Shown here: in pieces, positions 30,141-43,300 of the stretch
Numbering within the stretch: the stretch's first letter is position 1
How the letters are laid out: each line of letters opens with the position of its first letter
Notes under the pieces: generated by a model
Database searches by the model: none
What the model saw: the letters and a program-made list of their open reading frames with translations, nothing else
Told to the model about the DNA's origin: nothing
NCBI GenBank assembly: GCA_008638375.1
Contig: CM018032.1
Coordinates: 52,695,732 to 52,759,731 of the forward strand
DNA length: 64,000 nt
Reading direction: 5' to 3'
Source: Nyssa sinensis
Taxonomy: Eukaryota; Streptophyta; Magnoliopsida; Cornales; Nyssaceae
Position numbers and translations under genes: made by a program

Positions 30141-31555
30141 TTTTATTTTTTTTTCATATTTTTTTTAGTTCATGATAAGCATTATATTCATAATTTTTTT
30201 CATACCATATTTATATTATTTACATAGTATTTTGTTCACTTTTCATTTTTTTAGTTTATATAAATGTTCTGTAAATTTTTACATGTTAGTATTTTGTTAT
30301 TGATCTTTCATTAAATGTTCTGCAAAAGTTTACATGTCAGTATTTTGTTTATTATAAAAATGCATATGTTTTTGTTTTATCTTTTTTTTATTAATGTATA
30401 ATTTCACAGTTTCATACTATAAAATTTTATATTTCACATATTTTACTATAAAAATACATATGTTTATGTTTTGTTTTTTTATAATTTTACTATATAATTT
30501 CGTAGTTTCATATTATATAAAAATTCATTCTTTCATCTTTTTTATTTATCTTTTTTCTTTCTTTTCAAACTTCTAATAATATTCGAAATTATAGGAATTT
30601 AGAAACTTCAATTTCAACACCGAAAATTGAAAAATTAGCGGATTGGATCGTGGTTGCCTTTTTGAGTAACGAAATTCTCTCTATTGTTCCGTAGTTACAG
30701 ATGGTCATTTTTATATTTTGATAGCTTTTTTTTAGACTATATTGTTCATAAAAGTCAACTGGACTTCTTGAATTATAAGATTTAGAGTTGAACTCTATTA
30801 CAATTGAAATCTTAATAGCGGACCTATAACTAAATAACCCTTAAAAAAAGCTTAAACCCACCCAACCCTACTATAATATGAAACTCCTTATATATTTTTT
30901 AAAACACTTAACTTACCAAAAAATGTAATGGGTTTATTAAGGTGTAAATTTTTTTTTTTATGTTTTGTCAAAAAATTATCGAAAGGGGAAATTGTTAAGA
31001 AAATTAGACAATTTATATTTTCAATTCTTTCCAAAAGGTTGTATTTCTTTATGACAATATTTATTAGGTTCGTATTGAGTCGTGTGATCAACTGTTAATT
31101 TATGAGTGAAGACTTAAGACATCTACAATTACGTCAGTGTCCGAAAAAAAGTGCAATTCAAGGTATTCATGCATATATTGCATTAGCATTTACTTGGAAT
31201 TGCTATTCAAATTTAGAACAAGGTTTTAAATGGCTAATTTGATTCTAAGTGATTTTGTTTTGACTATAGGCTAATACACGGATAATGACTTTTTAGAACA
31301 TTCTAAATTTATTTTATTACTTAAAACAAATATTTTTTGATAACATAATGTTTATTAAATTGAAATTCAAAAAACCTGCTTTTTTGGTTGTTTCATCCTA
31401 ATGGAGTCCCGTCCAAACGCGTGTGGACATTCGAGCACAGTTTCGTTTGAAATTTTCCAAATTCATGAACAATCTTTTCCAACCAAGTTTAAGAGTGTTG
31501 TTGTCAATTTTATAGTATAAATAGAGTACTAATGTTCTTTTATTGAAGAATCTTA

Positions 31556-33458
31556 GGTGGTGTTTGGATAGTATTTGAGACTTGTTTTGTTTTAAGAAAC
31601 ATTTTGAGAGGTGATTTTCACTGATTTCTTGGGATCCGAATCATTGTTTGGATTGATTAACTTCAGAAAAGATGAAGAAGTGAAAATATTAAAAAATGTG
31701 TTTGGTTATGTTTTGACTTTATTTGACCGTATCAGTTTCTTTTATATAATTTAATAATATGTATGTTTTACAATAGTTGCTGCGATATCATACCATTACC
31801 TATTGTGCGTAGCACTTTGTTTTCTGCTTACATGAGAACATTCCACCTCAAGTGTTTCTCCATTTTAGGGGTAGGTTATTATGCATAAGTATATAGAAAC
31901 CTGATCCACATATAAATCTTATACAATTTGTACAAGCACATGTCAAACTAAAAACTACTGACTAAACAACTTAGTAAAATATGAAGTTGGCAATCGCTAA
32001 TGCGCTAATATTTAAATCTAGCTGATGCTTAGCAAAATAAGTAATACCATGATAATACAACACAGTACTATGTGTGAAACGATGCAACAAGCCCATGTCT
32101 CCATGCCCCTATTGTTGTGAGAAGATCTGTTCCTGTATAAATTGCTCATGATATTCATCAACCTAAAAAAATGAGCCATGGTGATCGCCCCCCTAGTGGG
32201 CATCTGTAAAATAATCGCCCATTATTTTTTCTTGTATGTGTTGTCCACGTGTGCATTTGTCCTACCTCCGCATGTACAGTACGATGCCTCCATTAAATAT
32301 CCTATCATTATATAGATCTCAACAAACTAAGCTTGGGCGATGTATATAAGACATAATAAATAGAGCACATGGATAAAAGAGAAAATTAACAAACACTCAA
32401 ATATACCACAATATGTAAATGAAGACTTAACGATAATTATATTACAAAAATAGATACAAATATTACAAGTCATCTATTAGTCTTATTGCACATAATCATC
32501 CCACATTTGCAATGCAATTTGCTCGTGTAAATGCGTCATGTGGTTAACTTTATCTTTTGACATGTCAACTTCAGTTTGGGAGCCGAGCGGATTACTTGTT
32601 TCATATCACTCTATGTCATCTGATTGCAATTCGTTGAATATATTATCCGACATAGAATGTCGACGAATAAAATTATGAATTACACAACAAGTAGTGACTA
32701 ATGGTCCTTGCCGAGATAGTTTATAGTTCGCCATACTCTTGAGAAGCAAAAATCGTGACTTTAGTATCCCAAAACATCTCTCTATTACATTCCACAAACA
32801 TGAATGCCAATGATTAAATAGTTCCCTATACCTGCTAAATCTCCGACTCCTTCCTTGAAAATCCCATAGGTGATAATTCTCACCATGATAAAGGGATAAG
32901 AAGCCACCAACATTCGTAAAACCAACATCAACGAAATAATTTTTACCTAACCATTTTGCATTTAAAGAAAACAAACCCAAATGTAAGTATATAAAACGTA
33001 GACTATACCTTATTTGTTAACTATTGAGGTCTGTAAACGTAATCTGAATCTTACCAATGGGTGACATAGGAAATTTGGCCTCAGGTTTTGTTATTGCATT
33101 TAGAAATACACGAGAGTCATTAGCACTTCCCTCCCAACCCGTGTAAACGAATGTGAACAACGTGTCAAATGAACAAGCAATAAGAACATTTTGTGTCATA
33201 GTAGTCTTCTGACCATGAAATGTTGTTTGTTTTGAAGTAGGTGCCCATATAGACATAGTTGATCCATCAGATGGCTGCAAACCCAAGAAAAATTGTGTTT
33301 CAGATTTTAACAAATGTGATTTAGTTTCTTTTCTAGAAGCAGGTGAAATAGCCCACTGATTCAGTTTGCTTTATTCAAACTAAATTGCTAACCAAACACT
33401 TTTTGAGAAAACCTAGACGAAAAAAAGTTATGTTTGAATGAGTAAACAAACACAAGCC
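31556..33458. mobile_element. PIF/Harbinger DNA transposon, 1.9 kb, TTA target duplication
   Basis: The left end GGTGGTGTTTGGATAGTA and the reverse complement of the right end, GGCTTGTGTTTGTTTACT, form an imperfect inverted repeat with the TGTTTG core. TTA directly flanks both sides (31553-31555 and 33459-33461), the canonical Harbinger target duplication. The interior holds a DDE transposase domain on the minus strand (32606-33274). The size is below that of autonomous plant Harbingers (usually two genes), and neither the N-terminal transposase exon nor a MYB-like partner is visible, so this is probably an internally deleted copy. Confidence 0.75.
32606..33274 (-). CDS. Harbinger (HARBI1-type) DDE transposase, C-terminal part
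   Basis: Two exons, 33274-33055 and 32946-32606 (TGA), join across a 108-bp intron with GT-AG ends. The upstream exon reads PSDGSTMSIWAPTSKQTTFH, then TMTQNVLIACSFDTLFTFVY and TGWEGSANDSRVF; the downstream exon reads NYFVDVGFTNVGGFLSLYHG, then NVIERCFGILKSRFLLLKS and CVIHNFIRR. These are the catalytic blocks of HARBI1-like nucleases: the first Asp in DGS, the second in VDVGF, and the Glu in IERCFG. An AG acceptor at 33275-33276 suggests a further 5' exon, which I could not find before the transposon's right end. Without the N-terminal part it is unlikely to be active, but the visible frame has no stops. A domesticated ALP1/HARBI1-like gene is less likely because terminal repeats are present. 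Confidence 0.8.
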
Positions 33459-34122
33459 TTAGCCTTTTGAAGCATTAAGTGTTATAGAAAATCCTTAACT
33501 TCATATTTTTGTTTATATAGTCAGGGTTCATAATAAGGTAGTTTTCCTTGTGTTCCCGATATACCTAGTGTGAGTAAGTACAAGTAGGATCATATAGTAG
33601 TTAAGCATTACAATCATTTCATAGAGTTTACACACTATGGATAGTGGATCTGAGGATTGTGTTTGGTGTTAGAGCGTGCAAAAGTTATTCAAATCGAGGA
33701 GTACAATAAGAAACTGTAGACAGACTAATAGAAGATCACGAGTGATGCTAGGTTAGTTGTTTGTACATAGAAGCTTTGGAAACTTGAATTGCGCTTTTTT
33801 TTATTAGTGGACTTTTGTAACTTGAAGTAGGTTTTTTTTTAATCCATGTTCCATGTATGATTTGTTGTTATGCTTATTTAATTTTTGTGAATGCATGATG
33901 TTTATTTTTATTTTGATACTCATGATAATTACATAAACTTATAATCTTAAATATTCAATGAGAGAATATTTTTAAATAGTAGTTTATTTTGATTGATAAG
34001 AAGTTTTATAAATTTGTGTTACTAATTAATTTAAAAGTAATATAAATATTTTCGTACTTTTGATAAATACTTACTATCACTTGAATAGAATATTTTCCAT
34101 CTAAGTTAAGTGTTACTCATAA

Positions 34123-34830
34123 ATATACCCTAGAGGGAGGTGATTTGAGTATTTGAAAAATATTTTAATACTTTACGATTTATAAAATTAATCACAAACA
34201 AATAATAAAGTAAGTGAAGACTAAGAGAGTAGAAAGAGAATACTAATATTTTTACGAGGTTCGGATTACTCTAAATTATGGACTCAAACTCTCAATTATC
34301 GACTCAAACTCATTACTTGAGTATTCCACTTACTGAACTCCTTATATGCATAAGATCAAACTTTTTCAAAAGAGTCCCAAACTCTTAAACCCAATAAAAA
34401 TCCCTTTTATCTTCAAGAGTAACTTAACCCTCACAATATTTCATAATAATGAGAAATAAGATTGTTTAAGAGAAAAAAGAACTACGAGATCTAGAATGTA
34501 AAATAAATGCAAGGACAATAATGGATATCTTTACTTTGTTGAACTTTTTAATGTTTGGTTAATTATTATTTGAGCTGATTGACTTATTTATGTTGACATT
34601 TAAGATAAAATATTCGTTTTCATGATTAATGTATTTATTATCATCAAAATTACTAGAATACTCTTGATTTGAAACCCTTAAGATTAATATTAATATATTA
34701 ATTTGATAGGGATTAACTCCTAAAGACGGTAGGTTGAATTTTGTTTTACAAGACAAAGACTTAGGGATAAGCATAATGTATAGATGGGGTTAAAATACCA
34801 CCTCCCTCTCAATATTGTCCAACTTACATT
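34123..34830. repeat. Dispersed plant repeat with AGAGGGAGGTG inverted ends
   Basis: Left text CCTAGAGGGAGGTGATTT and right text AAATACCACCTCCCTCTCAA are inverted. The interior has ACGAGGTTCGGATTACTC followed by repeated GACTCAAACTC text, an arrangement I have seen in many plant transcripts and introns. A diverged direct repeat of the AGGTTGA...AAAATA(C/T)CAC segment follows at 34880-34990. No coding sequence. Confidence 0.45.
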
Positions 34831-35137
34831 CTTGGAGTATTTTCTATTTAATAAGTTAATATATAATTTGAAAAAGATTAATTACTAAAGTCTTCCTGTA
34901 AAAAGTTACTCCTAAAAAATATTAGGTTGATTTTTTTTATAAGATAGGAATATAAGGGCAAAAATAATGTATATTTGAGTTAAAATATCACTAAAAAAAA
35001 AAAGAAGCATAAGATGAAAAAGGTAAATTTAGAATGTCACCTTAGATTTTGAGTTGTGAAAGGACTGAGAGTGCCACATCATCATTACATTACTATAATA
35101 TATAATATAGTTTCATAGTGATAACATGTATACTGTA

Positions 35138-35631
35138 ATAAATTACATTAATTTTTTTTAAGATTTTCAATGATTGTAAAGGTTTCTCACGAGTTTTCTA
35201 AAATTACATCGCCCTCCCTTTTTTTTACTAACAAACTACACATACCTCTCATCCAGTCCATTTTTCTTCCAAAATGACAAAAATGCTATTTTTATTTTAT
35301 TTTATTGTTTTTTTTTCTTTCAATTTTAACCAAATTTTTAAACTTTTTTTTTCACTTTAAACTTCCAAAATTATTCACTTTAATTTCTTTTATATTAAAA
35401 AATTTTCCATTTAAAAACAAGTTAGAACAATTTAGTCAAAACTGAAGAAATATAAAAAAAAATATGTAAAAGGCATTTTTGTTAGTTTAAAAAAAAATTG
35501 GAGAGACTGAGAGGTAAGTGTGGTTTGTCATTAAAAATAAGAAATGACATTATAATTTTAAAATTTTTTTAAAAAATCTTTATAATTGTAAAAAAACTCA
35601 GAAAGTCAGTATAAATTATCTTATTATGTCT
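35138..35631. mobile_element. AT-rich MITE, TAAATTACA-ended family
   Basis: The left end (AAATTACATTAATTTTTTTT, GATTGTAAAGGTTTCTCACG) and the reverse complement of the right end (TAATTTATACTGACTTTC, TACAATTATAAAGATTTT) align imperfectly. The same architecture recurs at 52568, 54774 and 55425. Confidence 0.5.
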
Positions 35632-36404
35632 TATTTCAATATTTTGTTATCGGGTACATGCATTTATTAGATTATAATATACTTTAATATATATATATAT
35701 ACATTTAATAGGAGTTAATATAACATCTCTTAAGAATCATCAAAATTAACGTGTCAGCTCATCATTTTCATCTCTTATAAACACGATAACTACTACTTCA
35801 AATTTGTTACCTAATTAAAAATATAAAAAATTTGCTATCCAAGTTAAAGAAGTGGCAAATCAATATTTTTACTTAAAAATTTTGGGAGATCTATTAAAAA
35901 AATAATAAAATATTTTTTAATGTGTGAATTATATCGCTTCCAAACTTCGTCACTAGTTCGTTTGGATAAGTATGAGAGAAAAGAAAGGAGATGAGATATT
36001 AGTTACGAGAGAAAGGAAAAGAAAAGAGAGAAAATGATAATCATTCTTTTATGAAAGACTAATATAATCTTTTTATTTTGTTTGTGAATGATAAAGGAGA
36101 GAAAGGAAAAAAATAATTTTATATTATTTTACTATTATACTCTAGGATAGATGTATCATTTTTATTTTAGATTTTACAATTTTAAAAGTAAAATTAATAT
36201 TATTAAAAATTCATTAAATTCTTATTTCTTTTTTCTCCATTTCCTCCCATTTTTAAAGAAATAATAAAATTACTCTAAGGAATGCCCATTCCTTTCCTAA
36301 CTGATTATATTTCTTAAAAATTTATTAATTTATAAATATTATTAATTTATTAAATATTAATTATAAGAGGTTAACTTGTACGTGAAACTAGGATGACTAT
36401 ATAA

Positions 36405-36545
36405 GGTTTTTTTTTTTTTTTTGCTAATAAAATAAATGCAAGTTGAATTAACTTTTTTTTTTTGCCAATAAAACAAACGCATGTTGAATTAACTTTTTTT
36501 TTTTTTGCTAATAAAACAAATGCAGGTTGATTTTTTTTTTCCAAT
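36405..36545. repeat. Tandem repeat, ~57-bp T-rich unit, about 3 copies
   Basis: Units of a T-run followed by GCTAATAAAACAAATGCAGG and TTGAATTAAC occur three times with small differences, then decay. It looks like slippage-driven expansion. Confidence 0.75.
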
Positions 36546-37365
36546 AAATTTTTTTTTGACAATAAAAAAAATATAGATTGAACGTTTTTTTAATTACTAG
36601 GTATTCAAACAAAAGAATGAAATTAATTATTCTCATTCCATTATAATAATTTGATGGTTCAAACTAAACACATGAATAAAATTATTATTCTATTACTAGG
36701 TATTCAACCAAACAAAAGAATAAAATAATTATTCCTATTTTATTCTTACTCTATTCCATTCCTAATACTATTTCATTCCTCTTTTATTTCATTTCAACGT
36801 ACCAAAGATAGCTTACGAGTTAAACTCTCCATCTCTCTGCTTTCCTTTTGTTACTTCCTAATTTTTAAAACAATGTAAGCTATTTTTCCTTCACTTTTCC
36901 TCCCCTTTCTTTTCAATTAAAGGTGGTGTAAATTTACAAGGCTTGTGTACGGGCTGCAGTTATCATTTCATTCGCCAATCTCCATGGTCTGCCAACATAC
37001 CATAACATGACCCCTTCTCACCAGCTTCTCAGCTACGCTATACAAATATGAAATATCCTTTTTAACACCCGCGTTTTTTTCGAACCCATAATAGAGGGCT
37101 GCAGGCGGCCTTCCTTCTGCAAGAAGGAGTTTGAATATGGTTTATTCGATCTTCATCAACATTGTTGTATTGAAGTTATTTTAAATCGCCACTTATTAGG
37201 GTTTTGATTTGATGAGTTTGATACAATGTTGCCTAGTTCCAGTGGATGAACGTTTTGCCGCTACTAGGGTTATGTTAGGTCACGTATTTTCTGGCTATGG
37301 CAGCATCATCGGCTAGTGTCATCAGTACAAAGCCCTAATTACGCACTTCTTCATATTTGATGGTG

Positions 37366-40300
37366 ATGGGGAAGAGGAACACTATTGCTTGTTTCGTCAT
37401 CAGACGAAGAAGATGAATTTTTTTCATTGAAATCGAATTTCAGCCATTCGAAGTTGAAAACGAGACCATCTTCAGTTCCTAGAGCAGAAATTAGAAAGGC
37501 GAAGAAGGCCCGCCTAACGAATTCATGTACTCGATCATGTAAAGAATCCAGTGGATTTGACGAGGTATACTTCAATTTTTATGTCTTATTACATGACGCA
37601 TTTAATTGTCATTTCTTCAAGTTTAATGTCTCATTTGATAGTTCCTTTAATTGATATTTTTGTTGAAGGAATGAACTTGGTCTAAAAGCCTAAAACTTCG
37701 AGTAATCGATCAGATGTGAGTTCCAGGCACGAATAATAATAGATTATTAATTCAATGTAACATTTTCCCTCTGCTTGAAGCTGAAAAACACTTCGGAAAG
37801 AAAGATTATTTTCAAACTCGTACCTTTGTTGTTTTTATTTTGGAACAAGAAGGGGAAATTTAGCTCAATCTGGGGACATAATTGTGTTAGACTAAGTTGA
37901 GGGAAGTTTTTATGATTTTTTAGCTCTCAGTCATTAAAATTGTAAGGTTCATTTTTTTTTAATTTGCTTATATTTGATCACCAATAGCGCTATTGACTCT
38001 CTGTTTAGTAGGCCATATTTCATTTTTGGGTGGGCTTGATCTAAGCTTGGGTTTATGAGTGACTGAGAAATAGCTTTTGGCCTATTTAGAGTGGAATCTA
38101 AATTATGGCCAGCAATGTCAAAGCCATTATAGTACAGTGGTAAAGGGGATGGCACGAAATCTAAAAGGGAAAGTGGTGGAGTTTAGGGTTCCATCAGGTA
38201 TCATTGTCAATTGAATTATGCCATGCAATTATTTAGCTTCTGATCATGAAAAAATTGGGTCTCTTCTCTTGTTTGTTGGTTTTCCTCTAGTAAAGAGAAC
38301 CTGATACTTGATGTTGCTTAATGCAGATCAAGCGGTTTTGTGAGGATTTTAATGAAGGGTTTACTGGGTTCAAGATACCTGCTGGTAGGCTACTTTTCTA
38401 GTTTTTGCTTTTGATATATCTTGCATTTTTTGTTTGTTTTGAAAGTGCTGTTTCTTCTTTGTTCCTCTCTGGGCATTGCGTTTATTGCTTCTCTGTACAA
38501 CAGACTTGTTCTATAACTTTGATCGCTTGTTATTATTTTTATGATAATTTATTTTAATTATTAATCATTATTATTTTAAATATTTGATAGCAAAAAAATA
38601 GATTCACCATTCCTGTTTCATGATATATTGATATGTTTAATATCACCTCATATTTTACGTTGCAGGATTTTTTTAACGTGTCTCATATGTAAAACATACT
38701 ATATATATATATATTGGATAAGTATCGTATTAAGAGCACTACAACTATTATATCCATATTCTAGAATGTTTTAAAGATTTGATCTGGTTGGATGTTGAAA
38801 TTTAAGAGTTAGATGCTTGCCTTTAGCACAAAAATATGCATGCCAGCTGCCTTTCTCTAGATTCTTAACACCCATCTTAACTGCCTAAATACTTGGTACT
38901 TGGTATTATTGGGGTCTCTTCATTAAATGAAATACTATCTAAGCTATCTTTTCTTTTGGGAGATTATCATGCTTTATTGGGCGGCGACTTTTTTTTGTTG
39001 TTGAAAAAAGCTGTGCGTGTAATAAGTTTCCATAAGGCTTGGCTCCAAGCCCAATCAAATGCAGTAGAAGGTTATGTCATGAACGATGGATGGCTTGATT
39101 AATGCCCTGGTTTGTGAAGATCTTTGAAATTGGAGAAGCTATCATTGTCTAGCTTCCTGCTCCTAAAGAATCTAGAAAATCTGGACCATGCATCTATACC
39201 TTACTATTTCTGTAAATTGGCTATGGTTTTTGACCCAAGATATTATAGGTAAAGTGTAACCTCTTTTCCAGTTGTTACCATTTCTATTTGCAACTAAATG
39301 ATTGATCAACTGGAATTTTGAATTTATAGCCTAAATGAAATTGTGATCAGGTGTGCAGTGTTTGTACATAAGAGAAAAATTTATGAAGTGCTAGTTTGAT
39401 ATTTCATACCTCTACTAGTTTTAAATCAAAGTTGTAAATTTTATGTGTTGGGTTTTGGTGGCATAATTTGTTGTTGTACTTCTGATATATCTTCTTTCAA
39501 GTTTAGTTGGTTCAATTGCAATATAACCTTACACTATCTCTTGTCTCCGAATATTACTTGTTTATTCACCTCTTTGTTATTATCTTTGGAAATTTCTTCC
39601 TTCTTTTGGTTTCTTGGTTTCTTTTTTTGTCCACCTCCCAAGCTGAGATGATGTCAAAATGTGAATCAGGTTGCGAAAGGAGCAACAAGGATTTGTGGGT
39701 TGATAAATATGCACCTTATTCCTTGGAAGAGCTTGCTGTTCACAAGAAGAAGGTAAAGTCAATTTGCGTACATTCACAATTATGAACATTTCAGTGATGT
39801 TTCCCTGTACTTTTTTTGCAGGTTGAAGAGGTTAAAGTGTGGTTTGAGGAAAGATTGAGAAATACAAGGGTAATGTTGTGGCACATGAATGCTATTACGA
39901 TGACTGTTCAAGTTCTTTTGAACATTTGTTACTTCTTAAATAATTAATGCAACAAAAGATTTGTGATTTTGACATTTTAATCATAACCAATAAACATGAA
40001 GTATTTGACATGTAATTTTAACTGGGTAGATGTATTAAATTTTAGCTGCTTGGTTATTGGCTTTGTTGTGATTTTACTTTTTTTATTTGAATCTAATAAA
40101 CAAGAAGTATTTAACTTATGCAATTTTGTTCCAAGTAAATTATTCAGAATGGGCAATTCACATGTATTAAATTATGGCTATTCGGTTATTATGGCTTTGT
40201 TTGGGCTTTAGCTTTTGTGGAGGCCCTCATAGATCTTCTTTTTCTTAATCGTGGTAGAAAAGCATTTGTAGAGTTATGCCAGTATGTAGGTTTTGCTTTG

Positions 40301-43300
40301 TAACAATTTTGGCACTTTCTTGAAACTTGAAGTATCATTCAGTATGCCTTTAATAGACCAAAATGGTGATCAAGATCCATGGCATGCTGCAGCACCGAAG
40401 TACACATAATAGGAATAACTGCCATCATGAAAAGATTCTGCAAATAATCTTTGGGAAAGTACAAAAGTGTTTTCTTTGGATCCCTCAAAATGAAGACTTG
40501 CAACTCATTACCTCTAGGCTTTCTGAATGTTGCGTACTGCTTTGTTTTCATATATATCATATTACATTGTGATGACTATCTTGCCATTGTACTTATACGA
40601 TGCTTTATATAAATTATTGATTTTTCTCTGTGGTCTTTCTTACCCTTCTCATTTTTTAATCATTATTAGCATGCACAGAACTCCAGAATTTTTAGAATTG
40701 TAATTATGATGCTTTTGGTTTCGGATGTGAAGAGCGAAATTGTTTTATATAAGTGAGCATTAAGGTTTTGTGTCTGTTTGGGTGTGTGTATTTCTGTTTG
40801 TGTTCTGTATTGTGTTTTACTTGCTTTGTGGAAACTCAAGATTGTTTCTTCCTTAATTGCAGGAAGAATTTTGTAATCATGTCCTTCTAATCAGTGGACA
40901 AGCTGGGGTTGGAAAATCTGTATGTTGTCACCGTTTTCTAACATGTATTTATTCTTTCAGCCTTTTGTAGTATTTTGAGGCGATAATTCTTCATTTTTTC
41001 CTGTCTATCATGCCTTTGTCTACTTGAAACAATCATTAGGTGCCTCACATTAGCTGAAATGATCATTGGATCCTTTGTTGTCTTGTAGGCGACTGTCCGT
41101 ATGATTGCATCTCATCTTGGAGCCACAATATTTGAATGGAACATGCCCACTCCAACAATTTGGCAAGAACATTTGCATAACTCCAATTCAGGTATTTCAA
41201 GTATATGTACAGTGTGCCATGTTTTTTTCCTCATTCGTGTATACCCAGATGGAACACAGTAGACAAATCTGATGGGTCCTCTAAGCATACGTATTTCATA
41301 AATATAGCTATGTAGGGGGTGGATGGGTGAAAATATTAGGTGCTGTATGATAAAACTGAAACTTAAGTACTTTAAAATTTTAGTATTGAATTAGTAGTCC
41401 TGAAGACTAAAAACTCTAATTTTGTAGAAATAAAATCTGAGGGTAAATTTTTAAATTAAAATTAAATTTTAAAACAACCTTGCACAGTGCATTCAATGTT
41501 TAGTGACAAATCTTGTCTCTTTGACTTAAAATTCTGAGCCCTGTTTTATACTGATAAAAATAACATAAAATTCTGAGCCCCGTTTTAATAAAACTTTTCA
41601 TTTAAGTAGTTGACAGTTAAGGTAAAACTTTTTCAGATATCTGATATACTAAAATCCTGAAATGGTGTAACAGAATTCATGTAGCCTAACCAAATGGTCA
41701 GGGATAAGGCTTTCCCTAGTGGGAGTGGAGCTTGAGTTGAGTTAATGACTGAAGTTATTTTATCAAACACAGTTAATATAAAAAACAACTGAAAATTTTC
41801 AGTATCAAGTACTTAATTGAGTTACCAAACGATACCAATTACTCTCTCTCTCTCAAGCACTACCATTAGCCAGTATCAAGTACTTAGATGTGTTGTACTA
41901 TTCTTGGGTGAATCACTGACTTCCAGGTCCTAGGTTATTTTTCACTACATGGACTATGGAGGAAATATAACAAGGGTCTTAAAAAATTTATTCCTACATT
42001 TTTTTTCGTCAAATGATAAATTGGTTCAGTTGTTCTAAATATTTTAACTTTTTCTGCTTTTGTGGTTTGGATGTTGTTATGATACATTTTGAAATTGCTC
42101 ATTGCCATTCATCATGATTCAATTGATCAGCTGCTAGTCCATTCTGTCCTAGTATTTCATATGATGGGAAGAATGCTTGCATTTCAGTTTGAGTTTTCAC
42201 CTATGAAATGCCAAGCAGTCACTGATCAGATATATGTACGAAAATTGCAATTTGGTGATTGATGCAAGCATTTTTCCTCTGTTGACCGTATTTGACCATC
42301 AATGGAAGGGGGAAAGTGTTACACACATATCAACCTCATGAGATACTAGTGGAATTTTAAAAAGATAGGGGAATCGTATGTAATTAGGCCTAACCTCAGG
42401 AGAGGGATAGTGTAATTATCCCTATTCTATACGATATGCACATATATTTGACATGTTCTATACCATATAGTATATATTAAAATTATTGAAAATCTCTTCA
42501 GAAACAAGCTTAAACTCTATTCAAATATAGGAAAACAGAAAAAATTGGAGTGAATAAGCTTTTACTATCGAGAAAATAAAGGTAGTAGGTAAGAAAAATT
42601 AACATAAACAAAAAAATAAATACTTATCGTTTCATTTATATATCTTACATACGATATTATAGTAGTTCAACTCTCGAAAACAGAAAACTCTCTGGGCTAA
42701 TCAATAGTTGAAATTCAGTTATGAAGCCATGAATTAAGTCAAATCCAATAAATAATAAAGCAATAATGTTCATTATTAGAAAAGAAAAAATTTGAATTGA
42801 GAAATAAGTAAAAATAATAGCCACCACCATAGATTATTTTTCAAAACCAAGTTAATGGGTTTGCCCCCCTTGGGCACCTTTTTAATATACTCGTACTTAT
42901 CTAAAAAAAAAAAGGAAAATAACTATTATAAAGAACTATTTTTCTGGCCATCAGTTCTGTTACGATATGTCATAGAAGTGATTTGGTAAAAAAAAAAACT
43001 CACAATAGAACGACAAAGATAATTAAAATAAATAGATAAAAAAGGAAAGTGATGAGTGATTAGTGTTAAGACCATACTTGTCGAAAAGAAGGTTAAGTTT
43101 TGTTCGAGTTATTGTTACAAAGTTGTTTTTAACAATTCGATTCTTTGTTCATGTGGAATATCATTGCAAAGTTCGAACGAGAATGGTTTTCGTTCTATTT
43201 GATTGATTTAGCATTCTATTAGTTTATGAGCTTTGTTATAGTAATTTAGATAACGAGTTTCAACTAATTAGAAAGGACCAAGGGAATGGCAAAAAGAGAT

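Larger units (their letters stand above)
26812..31552. other. AT-rich intergenic region upstream of DHQS
   Basis: It includes the DHQS promoter (just above 26811, no motif fixed) and two patches rich in GGTGGT/GTGGCGGT text (27590-27820, 28590-28700). It also holds an inverted repeat at 28271-28309 and a foldback element at 29590-30140. Open frames near 30394 and 30888-31091 are AT-driven and have no recognisable domains. No gene was identified. Confidence 0.55.
33462..37359. other. AT-rich intergenic region upstream of RAD17
   Basis: It contains a repeat at about 34123-34830, a MITE at 35138-35631 and T-rich tandem units at 36405-36545. The RAD17 promoter and leader lie at the right edge (about 37000-37359), where base composition becomes less AT-rich. 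No separate gene was recognised. Confidence 0.55.

Noticed and set aside
29849..31091. Several AT-rich open frames of 60-78 codons
   Set aside because: Their Ile/Lys/Phe/Asn-rich composition is what random AT-rich DNA gives, and one lies within a foldback element.
36371..36562. Minus-strand frame with repeated KKKK and LLAKKKK
   Set aside because: It is a translation of the T-rich tandem repeat.
37351..37575. Minus-strand open frame opposite RAD17 exon 1
   Set aside because: It is the antisense shadow of the acidic RAD17 N-terminus.
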